This document shows, in pieces, positions 9,600-22,074 of a stretch of DNA of 64,000 bases (positions are counted from its first letter, which is position 1; each line of letters starts with the position of its first letter). Under the pieces are notes generated by a model. The model made no database searches. It was given only the letters and a program-made list of their open reading frames with translations, and was not told the origin of the DNA. Source of the stretch: Ahaetulla prasina (taxonomy: Eukaryota; Chordata; Lepidosauria; Squamata; Colubridae); the NCBI RefSeq assembly GCF_028640845.1, contig NC_080546.1, positions 57,733,409-57,797,408 of the forward strand, given 5' to 3'. The position numbers were made by a program, and so were the translations under genes.

Positions 9600-9780
9600 A
9601 AAGGTTTGCTTGCACAAGCACGAAGCCGAAAGCACCAGCCTGAATATAATGACTGAGACCTCACTGAAATGTTGCCAAGATACTCTCAACCTTACATGGG
9701 AAAAGACCCAAATATGCCAAGACCTACATACCTATACCCATGAAACCTACGAAAACACACAAACACACACACACACACAC
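9600..9780 (+). mobile_element. Diverged Penelope terminal fragment (second family)
   Basis: GCACGAAGCCGAAAGCACC, then CTGAATATAATGACTGAGAC, correspond to the end of the second family at 6786-6900. The ribozyme core is broken (CTGAATA; CTGAAATGTTG). It ends in an (AC)n run. Confidence 0.6.
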
Positions 9781-10197
9781 AAATATTTGTATAGACCTAA
9801 CAGTAGCACATAAAATTATCTGCTACAATGTCCTACTTGTGAATGACTACTTCAGCTTCAATTGTAACAATAGATACAAGCTTGTGGTAAACCTTGCTAA
9901 ACTTGATTGCAGAAAATATGACTTTAGTAACAGAGTCATTAATACCTGGAATGCACTACCTGACTCTGTGGTTTCTTCCCCTAACCCCCAAAACTTTAAC
10001 CTTAAACTGTCTGCTGTCCATCTCACCCAATTCCCCCAATTCCTAAGAGGTCTCTAGGGTCGTGCATAATCAGACCAGTGTGCCTACCGTCTCTGTCCTA
10101 ATGTTCCTTTTTATATGTATCCATTTCATGTATTCATAATTATGTTTATACTTATATCTGTTACTTATTACATGCTTGATGAAATAAATAAATAAAT
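9781..10197 (+). mobile_element. CR1/L2-clade LINE 3' end
   Basis: It contains the end of the polymerase ORF (DCRKYDFSNRVINTWNALPDSV, then ...FLRGL) followed by a 3' UTR that closes with GATGAAATAAATAAATAAATA. The same family is present in reverse at 22075-23890, 20496-20565 and 38030-38270. This copy is severely 5'-truncated. Confidence 0.85.
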
Positions 10198-11268
10198 AAC
10201 TATTTGGGCAAATTGGTAAAGCTTATGATTTAGCATTCAGTCCTGTGCTAAAAGACTATTGAATCAAATCTTGAATGAGAACTAGCTTTATCAATAATTC
10301 TACAGGAAGAGAAATATATTATTTCTGAAAAGCATCAAGGATCAAATTAATACACTTTAAATTCAGCAATTTTTTGATAACATTATATTTTAAAGAATGA
10401 CTTGTCAAATGGAGCTTTAAATTGTGGTGGAGAACTGATTAAATTAAAGATTGTATAAATTTTTTCTTGAGCAATAATTTGAATTGCATAGGGAAATCTC
10501 TTTTTCTATTGAATAGAATCTAGGTCTCTTACTTCTACAAGTATTAACAGATTCCAATTAGTAACTTGTAAATTGTTATAATGGCTTTACTCTAAAGAAT
10601 AATTTACCTTCTCTATCACATTTCTTTGAGAGTATTTATTTCACTAAAGGAAAAATAAGTTTCCTTTAAACTTGACTTCCCTAACTCCTATAATACTGAC
10701 ATATTCCTTAGGGATGCTATTGACCTAACTGTCATATTGAAGTTTCCCCCAAAAATGCAATTCTAATAATGACTTTAAATTATACAATTCTCTTTATCAG
10801 ACAGTTTATTTCAAAACAAGCATGCACTATCAGTTCCTGAAAAAAAATATTAACTTGATAAATTGCTTTTTCATTATGTTCTGGTGTGTATGTTTGTACT
10901 TTTGCTTGTTCCTAACTTCAGTTTATTTTGGAGATCTTGCAAATGAGAACACTGATAACAGTAGCTGAAGCTGGGAGCCAGACTCGTATTACTTTCTCAT
11001 GCTACTTTGCTAATGAACTCTCATTAGAGTGTTGACATAGCCATCCTTTTTCTTTCTTATTAAATTCTAAGGCTATGCAAAACTATAAAATGACTTATGA
11101 AATCATCCCACAAAACTTCCCCTTATTTCTAAAAATTATGTAGCAATGTTACTTCTGTTTCCTTGACCTCTTTGCTTATACAATATTTCTGGACATAAAG
11201 AGGAATATGCACATGAACAAAAGTCTGTCCTGATTCCTCCAAACAACTGGTGGAAGTGCTAAAAGAGG
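10198..11268. other. AT-rich intergenic stretch, nothing recognised
   Basis: No ORF of note, RNA gene or obvious repeat was seen. Confidence 0.6.
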
Positions 11269-11276
11269 CTTTTATT

Positions 11277-12005
11277 CAGGGGTGAAATGCTCCTGGTTTG
11301 GACCGGATCGCCCGATCTGGTAGTGATGGTGGCGGGTGGTTCGGAGAACCAGTAGCAAAAATCTCTGCCCCCCCCCATGCCCATCTGAGCCGCGCAATCA
11401 CCAGAGGTTTTTTTTTTACTTTTAAAAGCATTTTTTCTTCGGCCTAAAAAATGCTTTTAAAAGTAAAAAAAAAGGCTCTGATGATCACACGGCTCAGCTG
11501 GGATCATCAGAACCCCTTAAAAGCATTTTTTAACAACCTCTTTGGCCAAAGAGGTGGTAGAAAAAATACTTTTAAAAGGCTCCTCTGGCGATCCCAGCTG
11601 AGTTGCCTGATCATCAGAGGCTTTTAAAAGCATTTTTTACAACCTCTTCGGCCAAAGAGGCTGCAGAAAAAATGATTTTAAAAGTTTTTAAAAAAAAAAC
11701 TCTGATGATCACACGGCTCAGCTGGGATCATCAGAACCCCTTAAAAGCATTTTTTAACAACCTCTTTGGCCAAAGAGGTGGTAGAAAAAATACTTTTAAA
11801 AGGCTCCTCTGGCGATCCCAGCTGAGTTGCCTGATCATCAGAGGCTTTTAAAAGCATTTTTTACAACCTCTTCGGCCAAAGAGGCTGCAGAAAAAATGAT
11901 TTTAAAAGTTTTTTTTAAAAAAAGTTGGCTACGCCCACCCAGTCACATTACCACCGCCAAGCCACACCACAGAACCGGTAGTGACAAATTTTACATTTCA
12001 CCCCG
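11277..12005. mobile_element. Non-autonomous hAT element with exact 8-bp target duplication
   Basis: The left end CAGGGGTGAAATG mirrors the right end CATTTCACCCCG. The flanks are identical 8-mers, CTTTTATT, at 11269-11276 and 12006-12013. An 8-bp duplication with CAGGG termini is the signature of the hAT superfamily. The interior holds the ACCGGTAGTGA-type subterminal motif and a tandem duplication, with no transposase, so it would have depended on an enzyme supplied in trans. Confidence 0.9.
11460..11915. repeat. Two-copy tandem repeat, 224-bp period
   Basis: 11477 onwards (TCTGATGATCACACGGCTCA) recurs at 11701, and the 11603 segment recurs at 11827; both offsets are 224 bp. Within each unit short inverted segments recur (AACCTCTTTGGCCAAAGAGG), giving hairpin potential. 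The small ORFs inside are products of the duplication. Confidence 0.92.
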
Positions 12006-12013
12006 CTTTTATT

Positions 12014-15000
12014 CATGTCTAACAAAAGCACAAAAGCTCTTCTCAGTGTAATTGCTCATCTAGATGTCATAGGCGCAATGAAATTGTTGGATTGCAATCA
12101 ATAATAAAATAATAATTTGCTTTCAGTAACTTATTTCAGTAACTTGCTATACCTAATATAAGGATGATATCAAATTTTTAAGGCAGCAACACTGAAATAT
12201 AAATTAAGGAAAAGTTGTTTTCTACTAAAAATTATCATCCTTGCAGTCATTCATTTATTCTCAATCTCATGATTCTGAGTCGTGTTCAAGAATATCAGAC
12301 CTTGTAATGGTGACATGAACCATATGAAGATTGACATCAATAAAATAAAAAAGGTAGCTATCCTCCCTTCCAGTTAGGTCTTAAAGTAATTAAAATCTAC
12401 TTGAAAAGGAAAAAAAAATCAAACTATACCTACAAGCTATGAAATGAACAAACATAATCCCAATAGCAGCTTGTTCTATAGAATTAGGATCACAATTGAA
12501 GAAGACTGGCCCCCATCCTCTACACTTCATGTGGTATTTGGAGAAGACCTCTGTTGGTTATTAAACTAGACAGCAGACCTCATCATGTGGTCAAAGATCA
12601 GGTGGCATCCACAGTGGTGGAACTGAAGCTCTGCCTGGCTTTTATGTATAAAAAGGCCCATCAACCATTTCACTATCATGATCACCATCTTGACTGTTTT
12701 AACTCTACTGTGTGGACATTCCAGTTGGACAGATAGACTGATTATAAATCAGGTAGTGCCTGATGTATAGAAATGTATAGAACTTACCAGTTAAAAACTA
12801 ACATTTTGAAATGGATTTGGCAGCCAACTGATAACAACCAAATAATGTTATTTTGTAATGGTTGGATCTACCCCTAACTGACCAAGTCATCTTCAAAATC
12901 AGCCTCATATGTGTACTGCAAGTATTCTAAGTATAAATTAAGAGTATAAATTACTTTCACCCATGACTTTTTATTTCTGTAGAAAGCAAAGCTATTATCT
13001 TTTACTTGGTCATATAGGAAATTACTGTTACAAGAAGGACCAAGCAAGTGACATTTCTTCCTTTTTTATTTTTTTTCTTCTTCCTTATGTATATCTTAAG
13101 AAGAAATAATCAACATGTCTGTTAATAGCAGAAAATACAGCCCTGTGTTATGATAAACCTTACCTTCTGCTGAGTATGAGTTTTTTGGGCTCCTGCCCAT
13201 GACCTTTCCATGAAGTGAAAACAAATTCTATTAGTTTCATTTCTGCATTTTTTAAAAGAAAGAATACAAGTTATTTTAAATACACTCACAGCAACCCCTC
13301 CAAAAAAAGTTGCGCACCAAGAATAAGATTTCTAGTTGCATTTCTCTGACAGGGAGAAGAATATATTACTTCTCTTTCATCAAAAGATAAACTATGGAGA
13401 ATTGTAAACAAGTCAGCTTTTGAAAAAAGGAAACAATCTTTTGTTGCTCTTTGGGTGTATCATATGATTAATGATATTTAGTAGAAGCTCAGCAATCATT
13501 TATTCATTTTTAATTATTTACAATATTTCTTTATCTGCTTCCTTACTTGGCTAAGGAAACAAATAATATTTTTAGAAATATTTAAAAGGTAATTACATTC
13601 ATAATACATAATTCCAGAGCAGAATCCCCTTTATAATCTGCTTTGACATACCGTATCTAATAAGAAACCAGGTAAAAGTTTAAACAAGGAAATAAGTATG
13701 TATGCAAATGAACAAGTGGATGATATTGATTCTAAGCCTGCACCAGGTTTCTGCTTGAGATATGTTTCGAAAAAAGGTATCTCATGTCTTGCTTTTAGGC
13801 TTTGTGGATGGATTCGTGAGTCCTATGATACAGAATGGGTCTCTAGCCCGATCCAATGTTTTTATGGCAACACAAATTCAGTGTTGTTCACCAAAGGGCA
13901 TACATCGTGCTTTATGCTGTCTAAATCTTTTAAAAAGGTCTAACTGAGTATATAAGGGTGTTGCCTAACATCTCATAATATAACAGTATAAACATTTGTA
14001 ATTCAAGAGCCTCTGTTATACTTTTGACTTACTAAGCAAGAGAAATGTGTTTACAGTGACTTTGCCAATAGAAATCAAACATGCTACCTAGGATGTTGCA
14101 ACCCACACCAAAGGAAAACTGTGAAAAATATAGTCCTACCCATATAAATAATGGAGAAAAAAGAATTAATCAATCTATGGTGAAAAATGTATCTCAATAG
14201 ATTTTGTTTCTATTTTTGTTGTTTTTGTTTGAACATTCTCTGATAAATAGTCTCAGGAGCAAATCATCAAAATGACTGCCCTCAGCTATTCCACAATGAG
14301 TTGACAACAAAACACTGTGGAAATTACTAAGCAGTCTTTAAGTTTCTTTCAGGCAGTTCTTCTTATAGTAGTAATTACAATTCTGCTTATAGTACTAATG
14401 TAGTAGTAGTAATATATAGCATTAATGTTGGTGCTGCTTATTATAATAACATTATAGTATACCTTAATTATTTTTGCTGCAAAAGAGGAGCACAACTTTT
14501 AACAATATATTTTCTAACAGGATCTTTATTTTATCCATTGTTTGTCAATTTTTATATTTAATTTTCAGCAAAGTTAAATATAGGGTTGTTTTTTTACTGT
14601 TTCTTATACTAGTAAAAAAATTGAACACGCAAGCGTGTACATTCAAGTGCTAAAAATCTTCTAAAAAGATCAGTATTGCTGTAGACTTCAAATGACCATA
14701 CCAAGTATGGATCTGCATTTTTTAAGATTAGCCTTTTAAGTTGAAACTGCATTAACAATTATAAAAGGCACTGCAATAGTTTAATGTGGATTGGTTCAGA
14801 TGTACACAGTGTAAATGCTTGACAATCAATAGAACTTAAAGTATGCTTATACATCTTCAACCAACTTGAAATAAATATTTTCTTTCTAACATGTTATATT
14901 GATAAAATAAATCTGATAATCTTTTAAGAATGCATAACCTGAAATTAGAGAATTCTGATGGGTTGTATGATAATATACAGTTGCAAAAGTGAGATAAAAA

Positions 15001-16137
15001 TATAAATCAGTCTACTTCCAGCAAGACTATCTTGCCTGGGTAACTTTGTTATATCCAAAATACATGTGCTTTATTTTAACCCAAAGCTGTGTCCAGAATT
15101 GAGAGTTTCATTGTAATTTTGTGCCCCAAATATTATTCTTTGCAATAAATAATTTATGAGTGCTCTATTAATAATGTCAAATGACAGCAATGATGTCAAA
15201 CCTGCCATCCACCTACTTTGACTTTGCTTTGCATTGATGGCATCCGTCCATAAAAAGGAAGAGGGGAAAATGGGGATGAAACACCAAGAAGGGGATGATA
15301 GGAACCAGAGGTGCCAATCCAAAACAACAGATGAGAGATCCAAAGACATAAGTATGAGAATGGGATGCAAATATGCACTGAAGAGGTGCCAACTGTTGGG
15401 ACAATTTACCTAAACATATAATTTGAATACTATTGGACCAGATGAGGAAGGGGGTGGGAGGACCTGGAGAGGGGAAAATCAAGGGGTTTAAGTGAGAATA
15501 TTCAGATCTGGCTTCGCTTACACTGTAACAACTTAGCTTTGTAGAAAAAAGCATAACTTTTCTCTACAAATGGAGTAAAGGTTTTTCTTTCCTAAATGCC
15601 CAAGCTGGGACAGGTTTGACAAATAATTTGTTAGAAAGGTTGAGCAAATAGCTTAAAATTAAGTTGCATGTTTCCTCTTTTTTCACTTTTCACTTCATTG
15701 CTCAACCAGTTTTTAAAATTTAATCAGGATAGTTTCAATATTTAATTTTTTAAAAAAATATTTTCTATTGTTTTATAACCTGTAAGCCTCCCAGAATCAC
15801 TGATAGGGTAGAGGGTGCCATAAGAGTTTAATAAAATAAACCATGTAGTTTAGGTATGCTGGATTTCAATTCAGTTTGAGCCCTGTAATGTCACCAATTA
15901 TTCACCACCTATTGTAAATCCAGTTTTATTTTGTCTTTGAGCATGAAATGTAAGCTGGGAGATAGGAAGATGTGGCAATAATCAGTACTCAGATAAGAAG
16001 ACAAAAGATGCTGCTTCTGGATAAGGAAGGGCTAGCTAACATGCATCCAAACAAATATGACAACATCATGACCACAACCAAATGACCAAGAAGTGAGAAA
16101 AGGAGAAGATGGGATATCATTCACTTGCGCTCTAGAC
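12014..16137. other. AT-rich intergenic stretch, nothing recognised
   Basis: Small ORFs at 13698-13947 and 15071-15554 have no recognisable domain and no splice or promoter context. No repeat family was identified with confidence. Confidence 0.55.
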
Positions 16138-16285
16138 CAGGGATCTCCAACCTTGGCAACTTTAAGACTTGTGGGCTTCAACTCCCAGAGTTCCCTCAGC
16201 CAGCTTTGCTTTGCTGGCTGAGGAATTCTGGGAGTTGAAGTCTACAAGTCTTAAAGTTGCCAATGTTGGGGACCCCTGGTCTGTA
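16138..16285. repeat. Fold-back MITE
   Basis: The two halves are imperfect reverse complements around the AGCCAGC...GCTGGCT centre near 16200-16225. The outer ends read CCAGGGATCTCCAACCTTGG and its mirror GGGGACCCCTGG. The flanking bases give only a weak 8-bp match, so superfamily assignment (hAT-like by its CAGGG ends) is tentative. A shorter relative lies at 27845-27945. Confidence 0.8.
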
Positions 16286-16909
16286 GACAGCTGCTCAGTA
16301 CCAAGAGACTGCAGAACAGCTGTTTCCCACAGATTTGAAAGCTGGGAGACAAAGAAAAGCCATCAAGCTGTGAACCACGGTGGAGCTTTTATGAGAACAC
16401 TGGGTTCATTAAACTCATTTTCTAATCACATTCATAAATTAATTATTTATCTACCTTAAAACTGTCTTCAAATGGCAAGTTTACAGAGCCATCTGATGAG
16501 TGTGCCTTCATTACAGAATACAAGAAAAATCAACTGTAAGAATTTATAGATTTTGAAATAAACAGCAAAAAGATAAATAAGACTTTCATTCAAAAAAGAA
16601 AGTTATAAATTAACATACCAGACAATATCGGAATATAGGACCTTTGCTGCAAGATTTTGGAAATAATTATATAAATAAATAGTACCTTCATGGCAAATAA
16701 ACTGTTAAGTCTACCTTAAGTCGTATCAGAAATTCAAGAGTTTGATTTCAGAAGTTGGTCACTAGAGGGGACTAAAGATTCCAGCCAGAAAAGGAAAAGG
16801 AGAAAAAGAAAAAGAAAGAAAGACTTGCCTTTTATTTTTGGTCAGCAATGGGACAAAATGACAGAAGATCATATGACATTGAAATACTTGAGATATTTGA
16901 TGAATGGTG
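16286..16909. other. Intergenic, nothing recognised; short GAAA run
   Basis: There is no gene-like ORF. A purine-rich GAAAAAGAAAAAG run lies at 16793-16822. Confidence 0.55.
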
Positions 16910-19900
16910 TCAGAAAATAGCAACTATAATATCAGCAATGAGGCCGTTGTCGGAAACTAGGGTGTCGGGCACGCCATGGGTTACAAATAGGTGCCTTAGG
17001 ACTGAGATAACTGCCTCGGCCGTTGTGGTTCTCATGAGAATGATTTCTAACCATTTTGAGTAGGCATCTACTACGATTAAAAAAGTTTGCCCATGGAATG
17101 GCCCTGCAAAATCTATGTGAATCCTAGACCATGGCCCCTGGGGTTTCTCCCACTCTCTAATTGGGGCTGTAGGGGGTAGTGGCCGTGACTCTTGACAGGA
17201 TTGGCATTTCCCTACCCTGTCGCTTATTTCCTTATCCATTAGGGGCCACCATACATAACTCCTCGCTAAACTCTTCATCCTCACGATCCCCGGGTGGCCC
17301 GTATGCAGTAATTCCAATACATTTTTTCGTAATTTCTCCGGGATGACCACTCTATCCCCCCATAACAGACGCCCCCCTTGAACTGACAGTTCCGCTCATT
17401 TTTTCGCAAAGTCTTTGAAACGCTCTCCCGTCGCAGCGGGCCATCCCCTTTGCACCCAACCGATTACAGTCCATATGGTAATCTCCTTGTAAGATGCCCT
17501 AGCCACTTCCTTGGATGTGACTGGGCCAGAGTCCAAAGAGTCAATTAGCAAGACGGGTATTCCCGGGGTCGGGTCTTCGATAGTCTCTGGTAAGGGGCAT
17601 CTACTCAGAGCGTCCGCATGCCCTAAGTCTTTTCCGGGGCGGTGGAGCAATTTGTAAGAGTATGCCGCTAGGAAGATAGTCCATCAGGTCAGTCTGGGTG
17701 ACAGTGCAACGGGTGTTGGGCGGTCGCCCGCTAATAGACCCAGTAGGGGTCTATGGTCCGTGACTATCTCGAAATCTCGTCCGAATACATATTCGTGGAA
17801 TTTCTTAACCCCGGAGACTATAGCCAGTGCTTCCCTATCTAGCTGGCTATAGTTCCTTTCGGCCGAGGACATTGTTCGGGAATAATATGCTATAGGGGCT
17901 TCTGTTCCATTCGGTAATCTATGGCTGAGCACAGCCCCCACCCCATAGGGAGATGCATCACAAACTAGTACTAATGGCAACGTGCCATTGTATTGAATAA
18001 GGAGGCTATCGCTGGACAAAAGGTTTTTCACCCCTTCAAATGCCTTAGCTTCCGCCTTCCCCCAGGACCAAACAGCTTTCTTTGCTAGTAATTTGTGTAG
18101 CGGTTCGGCTATTGTTGCCTTGTTCTTTAGGAATACCGCATAGAAGTTGACAAGACCTAAGAATGCTTGTAACTCCGTTTTATTTTTGGGAGCTGGGGCC
18201 TTCCTGATGGCCCGTACCTTGCTCTCAGTGGGGTGAATCCCTTCCCTGTCTATGCGGTAGCCCAGGAATTCTACGGATTCTACCCCAATTTGGCATTTGT
18301 TAAGCTTAACTTTAAGCCCGGCAGACCTGAAAATGCCCAAAACCTTCCTTAGTCTTACCCCCAGTTCCTCTAAGTTCTCAGCTGATACCAATACATCGTC
18401 GAAATATGGTACCACCCCGGGTAAACCCTGTAATAGTCGCTCCATTAGGTTTTGAAATAGCCCTGGGGCCACACTAACTCCGAACTGGAGTCGAGTGCAT
18501 TTGAAAGCACCCCGGTGCGTGACAATTGTCTGCGCCTCGGCTGTGCTGCTATCTATGGGTAACTGCTGGTAGGCTTGAGCCAAATCGAGTTTGGCGAAAA
18601 CTTGCCCTTGTCCCAACGAGTGCAGCAAGTGTTGCACTACTGGGACGGGGTATGCACTCTTCTGCAATGCTTTGTTTAGCGTTGCCTTGTAGTCAGCACA
18701 AATCCGGACCGATCCGTCCGGTTTGACTGGGGTCACTATAGGTGTCTCCCATTTCGCATGGTCAACGGGCACTAGTATTCCCTGGCTTACTAGCTTGTCC
18801 AATTCCCGGTCAATCTTGGGCTTTAGGGCGAATGGGACCCTCCTAGCCTTTAACCTAATAGGGGCAACTTGCGGGTCTAGATTGAAAGAAATAGGGGTCC
18901 CCTCGTACTTGCCCAGGCAGTCTTTGAAGACGTCCTCGAACTCCTTCAGCAGTTCATCCTTGAGGTCGACTTCATTTCTGAAGACCCCGGTCACTCCCAT
19001 GCCCAAAGCTCGGAACCAGTCCAGTCCTAGCAAACTCGGTAAGGTTCCATCTACTATGGTGATTGGCAGGGTTTTCTTGAACTGTCCATACTTGACTTGG
19101 ACGGACGTTACCCCTCGAACAGGGATTCGATTCCCTTGGTAGTCCTGCACTCTCAGCTTCTGGGTTTGTAGCTGGCGCTTCGCGACGGCTGGCAAGTCTC
19201 TCACGAGGGTGTCCCAGGACATAATTGTGATTGATGAGCCGGTGTCCACTTCCATTTGGCACGGCACCCCTTCAATGTATGTCTTGGTAAAAATCTTTTT
19301 TTCTAGTCGCGTTGATGCGTGGCCCACTCTCACAGTGGTCTGGTTTAACTTCGCGCCCTTTTTGAATGGACCAATCCCAGGCCGCTTCGCTGTTCCCGCG
19401 CTCTGATTGGTCGGTTTGAATTTTTGGCGGGAAGGTTGGGGGGCTCGACAGGCCTGCGCTATGTGACCTTTCTTTTCGCACCACCGACAAATCGCGTCCT
19501 TAAACTTGCAGTTTTGTCGTTGATGTTGGCCCCCACAACTCACGCATTCGCCCCGGTCCCCTCTCTCCGGCCTGCCGGTGTGGAAAACCTCTTCCTCTTC
19601 CTCACCTTCTGATTCGGCCTGGACTTCCTCATTGTGGACCGGTGTTGTTTTCGCTCCGGTACCCTGCGCGTTCGGCTTTTGCAGTGTTTCTGCCGCTTTG
19701 GTAGACATCTCGTGAGCCCTGGCTTCGTCCAAGGCTATTGCCAAAGTTAGGTTGCTCTTAGACAGCAGCCGCCTTTGCAGTCGGATGTCTCTGACCCCAC
19801 AAATGAGTTGTTCGAGTAAGGAGTCCTCCAAGTCTCTGTACTCACAGTGGTTTGCGGCTTTCCTCAACGCGGCCATGTACACGCTTATCGATTCGCCTTC

Positions 19901-20203
19901 TCGCTGTACCCGCTGCCTCAACTCAAACCGTTGGACGAACTTTGATGGTACCGGTGCGTAGTGAGCTCGAAGTGTTGTTTGTAGTGTTTGCCACAGTACC
20001 GATTGTACCGGCGTTGGCTCTGAAAGCGACTCCGCGGTATCGAAAACCTCTGGACCGCAGTGGCTCAGGAAGTACGCTCACTTCCTATTATCCGAAACTC
20101 CTTGTAGTTCGTTTGCTTCGAGGAAACACTCAAAACGAGCCATGTACGACCCCCATTTCTCCTTTGCTGGGTCAAATGGCGCTGGCGGCGTGTAGCTGGA
20201 CAT
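16910..20203 (-). pseudogene. Gypsy gag-pol polyprotein with three TGA breaks
   Basis: One frame runs from an ATG at 20203 to about 16910, interrupted only by TGA at 20080-20078, 17686-17684 and 17398-17396. Numbering from the internal ATG at 19921: two zinc knuckles at ~124-158 (CVSCGGQHQRQNC, CRWCEKKGHIAQAC), aspartic protease EVDTGSS at ~223, reverse transcriptase with YFDD at ~505, and RNase H with DASPYGVGAV at ~653 and TDHRPLLGLL near the end. The part beyond the second TGA has the integrase HHCC zinc finger (HTGHPGIVR ... CQSCQ), the first catalytic Asp (HIDFAGP) and the second (VSDNG), then breaks off before the catalytic Glu. The copy is non-functional but unusually well preserved. 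Confidence 0.9.
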
Positions 20204-20307
20204 CGCTAACTATCCGCCCTTGAAACTGGCTGGGTTCGTGCCTTCTTTTGCTCCTTCAGCTCTTTTTTTCCGATCTCACTGCCTCAGTATCCCATCCTCG
20301 TCGCCAA

Positions 20308-20495
20308 TGTTATGTTCGGGCAATAAAGAGGCAGGAGACCAGTGAGTGACAACAGCTCTTTAGTTTATAGTGAACCCAGCAAAAGACAACAGGCAAAAAT
20401 CCCTCTTTAAATACTATTTTGGCTGAGGCTTCAACCAATCAGCAACGTGCTTGTTCCCGCCCAAATTTCCCTCCTAAAGTTTAAAATACATTACA
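20308..20495 (-). repeat. Gypsy 5' LTR, 188 bp
   Basis: On the reverse strand it starts TGTAATG and ends CATAACA, directly abutting the primer-site sequence. A TATTTAAA box lies inside (complement near 20405-20415). The outer flank is LINE sequence (20496-20565). Confidence 0.8.
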
Positions 20496-20565
20496 GTTTG
20501 CTCTTGTATTGTTGTGATTGAAGCTGAAGTAGTCTTCAACAGGAAGGACATATGACAGATAAAAG
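20496..20565 (-). mobile_element. LINE fragment at the Gypsy flank
   Basis: TTTGCTCTTGTATTGTTGTG ... AACAGGAAGGACAT is nearly identical to 22328-22388 in the LINE copy downstream. The Gypsy LTR abuts it, so the Gypsy inserted into, or recombined at, a LINE copy. Confidence 0.8.
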
Positions 20566-20649
20566 AGAATACAATGAAAGAACTACAGGATAAAGAGCTG
20601 AAATAATTGTCATCTGATGCAAAAATATTAGAATGTAAAGAATATAATA

Positions 20650-21055
20650 ACACAAAATAACAGAGTTGGAATGAACCTTGGAGGTCATCTAGTCCAACTG
20701 CCTGCTCGAGCAGGAGCCCTATACCATTTCAGACAAGTGGTTGTCCAGGCTCTTCTTAAAAGCCTCCGGTGATGGGGGACCCATAACTTCTGAAGAAAAG
20801 CCATTCCCCTACTTAATTGTTCTCACTGTTAGGAAATTTCTCCTTAGTTCTAGATTGCTTCTCTCCTTGATTGGTTTCCATCCATAGTTAAAAAACAATG
20901 GTCCTTACCTTCTGGTACTTTTTGAAAATAGTTTGATCTCATCTTTGTGGCAGCCCCTCTGAACACTGCTGTCATGTCTCCCCTAGTCCTTTTTTTCACT
21001 AGTCTGGACATATCCAATTCCTGTAACCATTCTTCATAAGTTTTAGCTTCTTGCC
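20650..21055 (-). mobile_element. CR1 3' terminal fragment
   Basis: GAACCTTGGAGGTCATCTAG and the following GTCCAACTGCCTGCTC are the hallmark 3'-UTR sequence of amniote CR1, here in reverse orientation. About 400 bp of the distal UTR remain, with no coding part. Confidence 0.88.
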
Positions 21056-21925
21056 CCTAATCATAATTACCTTATTATGAATAATAAGATTATAATAAAA
21101 TTATTATTAACACTAAGAAATTGTTAAAAATAAAATAAAAAAGAATAATAAAATAAAAAATAGAGATTAGAAAACAGAGATGACACTTAAAATAGAAATA
21201 TAAATGCAAAGCCGAGGGAATAACTAAGATTATGACTTTTTACTGGAGTTACAAGAAGAGAAATTGAATCCTTCAGCATCTGAATGAATGAAAGACCAGG
21301 ACTGTTAGAAGAAAAAGCCATAAAGTTGGTTTGTTTGGCCAAAATTAAAATAAGACATATTTTTATAAAGTTCTAGGAACCCTTTATGGATTTTTTTGCT
21401 GACATCAGAACTAAAATGTTAATTATTTATGGGTTTGCACACAAATAAAGGATGGGTTATAGAAAGAAAAGATATTTGCAGATAATCTTATATTGGATGA
21501 AGGACTACTAAATTTGTTTGTAGTTGCAATATAGTTGAGGTTTATAAAATTGGAAATCATTTTTTTAAATATTTCTTTTATCCTTTTCCTTTCTTCCTAC
21601 TCTACCTATTCTCTCATTATTTCTCTTTTTCTGAGTTTAATTTGCTTGGTATACTACTATTATTTTTTTCACTAAATATTAAGTAGAAGGAATAAAGTCT
21701 TTTAAATTTTGATATATTGCCTTGAGCAAAATGACAAAAATCAAGGGCACCTTATAAACTATGCTCTACAAATGGAACAAAAGCTTATGGTTCATTTGCC
21801 TTTCTTTGATACTGTGACTGTCTCTGGATAAACTGTACATTCCATCCAATGAAAAGGTGTGATAGAAAAAGCTGGTTCCTGAATTTTCAGAACACCCGTT
21901 TCATTGGTTTTTTTTATTTTTTATT
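21056..21925. other. AT-rich intergenic stretch, nothing recognised
   Basis: Only simple A/T-rich sequence was seen, with no ORF or motif of interest. Confidence 0.6.
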
Positions 21926-22006
21926 TGTTTTTTTATTTTTTATTTATTTATTTTGTCACAACAGTATATATATGCATAAGCATGAAAATAACTATATAAT
22001 ATATAA

Positions 22007-22067
<61 letters not shown>

Positions 22068-22070
22068 TAA
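21910..22070. repeat. TTTAT-rich tail and (TA)n microsatellite
   Basis: A TTTATTTTTTATTTATTT run (the complement of the LINE's AATAA tail) is followed after a short gap by an uninterrupted AT dinucleotide run of roughly 55 bp at about 22009-22063. Confidence 0.93.
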
Positions 22071-22074
22071 GTAT

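Larger units (their letters stand above)
16910..20495 (-). mobile_element. Ty3/Gypsy element (mag/SURL-like), 3'-truncated
   Basis: Reading on the reverse strand: an LTR (20495-20308), immediately a primer-binding-site-like TTGGCGACGAGGATGGGAT (from 20307), a gag-pol frame starting at 20203, and loss of similarity near 16910 inside the integrase core. No second LTR is seen, so the 3' third is missing. Gag with two Cys-His knuckles and a fused single frame resemble the vertebrate mag/SURL-like lineage; lineage assignment is by impression. Confidence 0.88.

Noticed and set aside
11460..11915. CRISPR array
   Set aside because: There are only two 224-bp tandem units and no short repeat-spacer alternation; the host is a vertebrate.
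14600..15570. Reverse-strand ORFs of 99-113 codons at 15071-15554
   Set aside because: They are three overlapping frames with no common domain and no splice, promoter or repeat support; likely chance.
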